From contig JAJEJU010000021.1 of assembly GCA_021390615.1 (NCBI GenBank), forward strand, positions 1-64,000: a stretch of DNA of 64,000 bases, written 5' to 3'. Every line of letters starts with the position of its first letter. The first letter of the stretch is position 1. This DNA is from Rhodanobacteraceae bacterium ZG21-1. GTDB lineage: Bacteria; Pseudomonadota; Gammaproteobacteria; Xanthomonadales; Rhodanobacteraceae. The position numbers and the translations under genes were made by a program. Below, in pieces: positions 63,331 to 64,000 of this stretch. The notes beneath the pieces were generated by a model. It was not told the DNA's origin. It did no database searches and saw only the letters and a list, made by a program, of their open reading frames with translations.

Positions 63331-63564
63331 ATGAGCTTGAGCGAGCCGCTGATTACATTGCGTCTGCAGCTTAGTCCGGTGGAGCTTGCCAGTTTGCTGA
63401 TGGCGCAGATCACCCAGGCCCAACACAGCCGGCTGACCCTGGGCGAAGGCAACTCGACCACGCGGGTCGACCGCGCCGTGCTGGAAAAATTGGTGGCGGC
63501 GCAGCGTAGCTCGCTCGCCGTGCCGTCGGCGCTGACGCCGCCGCCGTGGCCGGCTAGCCTTTGA
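63331..63564 (+). CDS. Small hypothetical protein
   Basis: 77-aa protein of unknown function (or 75 aa). It begins MSLSEPLITLRLQLSPVEL, has a helical segment ASLLMAQITQAQHSRL, and ends in Pro-rich LTPPPWPASL. The SD-like AGGGAG directly abuts the ATG (63325-63330), too close for efficient use. The third codon, TTG at 63337, is 6 nt from it and gives an equally good start. No family is recognised. Its end overlaps by 11 nt the end of the convergent TetR gene. Low to moderate confidence that this is a real gene. Confidence 0.5.
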   Translation: MSLSEPLITLRLQLSPVELASLLMAQITQAQHSRLTLGEGNSTTRVDRAVLEKLVAAQRSSLAVPSALTPPPWPASL

Positions 63565-64000
63565 GCACGGCGTCAAGATAGAGCCGCAGGGCCAGGCCCA
63601 GCTGTTCCAGCGCCGCTTCGCGGTCGCGCAGGGCGGGTTCGAAGGCCAGCGCCACGGCCGCCTTCATCCATTGCAGGGTGACTACCGCGGCGGTGCGCGC
63701 GGCGGCCTCGTCCAGCTGCGGCGCATGTGCGCGGAGCAGGGCGGCCAGCCGGCTGCGCAGCTCGTGGCGAATCTTGCGGGCATGCGTCGGCGGCAGCGAT
63801 CCGCCGGCGTCGGCCAGGGCCACGAAGGCCGGCCGGCTGCGCCTGAATTCCACCAGCAGGCTGCTCAGTTGCGCGGCCAGCCGCGCGGCGTCGCCGTCGG
63901 CGGGCTGCGCCGCCAGCTCATCCATGCGCGCATACAGCGCTTCGGCGTGATCGTCGAGCAGGGCCAGCGCCAGCGCTTCCTTGGTGGGAAAGAACTGGTA
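63554..64000 (-). CDS. TetR-family regulator, 5' end cut by window edge
   Basis: The last 148 codons of a regulator that continues past base 64000. At the window edge the minus strand encodes YQFFPTKEALALALL, the closing helix of a TetR DNA-binding domain, followed by the ligand-binding half (DELAAQPADGDAARLAAQL and a long helical region with LALRLYLDAVLKG at the end). The DNA-binding start lies beyond the window, so target and start cannot be assessed. Converges on the small orphan gene. Confidence 0.75.
   Translation of the reverse strand, partial: YQFFPTKEALALALLDDHAEALYARMDELAAQPADGDAARLAAQLSSLLVEFRRSRPAFVALADAGGSLPPTHARKIRHELRSRLAALLRAHAPQLDEAAARTAAVVTLQWMKAAVALAFEPALRDREAALEQLGLALRLYLDAVLKG

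Overview
The window looks like a chromosomal segment of a high-GC gammaproteobacterium of the Xanthomonadales, most likely Rhodanobacteraceae (Dyella, Rhodanobacter or Luteibacter type). The evidence is the GC-rich coding with long spurious open frames opposite most genes, large outer-membrane TonB-dependent receptors with Xanthomonadales-style leaders, a DUF1820 protein, an EstA-type autotransporter esterase and the biosynthetic gene set. The lineage is inferred from overall appearance; no 16S or marker comparison was possible. There are no rRNA or tRNA genes, insertion sequences, prophages or CRISPR arrays.

Layout. 1-7.6 kb: rhomboid protease, DUF1820 protein, a GATase-1 protein next to a GspE/PulE ATPase, and glyQ-glyS. 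7.7-15.4 kb: an XRE regulator, then two tandem, closely related TonB-dependent receptors, each with its own promoter, structured 5' leader and intrinsic terminator. 15.6-24.5 kb: YbaY-type lipoprotein, GDSL autotransporter esterase, tex, a small lipoprotein, a GYF/RDD membrane protein and mnmG. 24.5-25.1 kb: a gene-free gap with a sigma-54-type promoter, a hairpin terminator about 115 nt downstream and a second strongly paired segment, so a candidate small-RNA locus. 25-37 kb: pepN, aldose-1-epimerase, a serine/threonine dehydratase-like enzyme, sterol desaturase, tag, three transporters, and an SDR with a divergent TetR regulator across a palindromic operator.

37-44.5 kb carries biotin genes on the minus strand: trhO-bioH-bioC as an overlapping cluster and bioB-bioF behind a BirA-like operator, with ilvA downstream of bioF. 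BioC and BioH make the pimeloyl precursor, and BioF and BioB carry out the first and last steps of ring assembly; bioA and bioD are not in the window. 44.6-50.8 kb: small membrane protein, comF, VOC protein, sulfotransferase, GT-C-like membrane protein and ubiA.

51.2-62.7 kb is a single minus-strand branched-chain amino-acid operon: leader peptide, leuA, ilvE, leuC, leuD, leuB, ilvD, ilvC, ilvB and ilvH. With ilvA nearby, every enzyme from threonine and pyruvate to Ile, Val and Leu is present. Ahead of leuA I read a 45-codon leader peptide with ten Leu/Ile/Val codons among eleven consecutive codons, an antiterminator that pairs exactly with the terminator arm, a U-tract terminator and a promoter placed so that the leader mRNA may be leaderless. 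The window closes with a second XRE repressor-like protein, a small orphan ORF and a TetR gene cut by the window edge.
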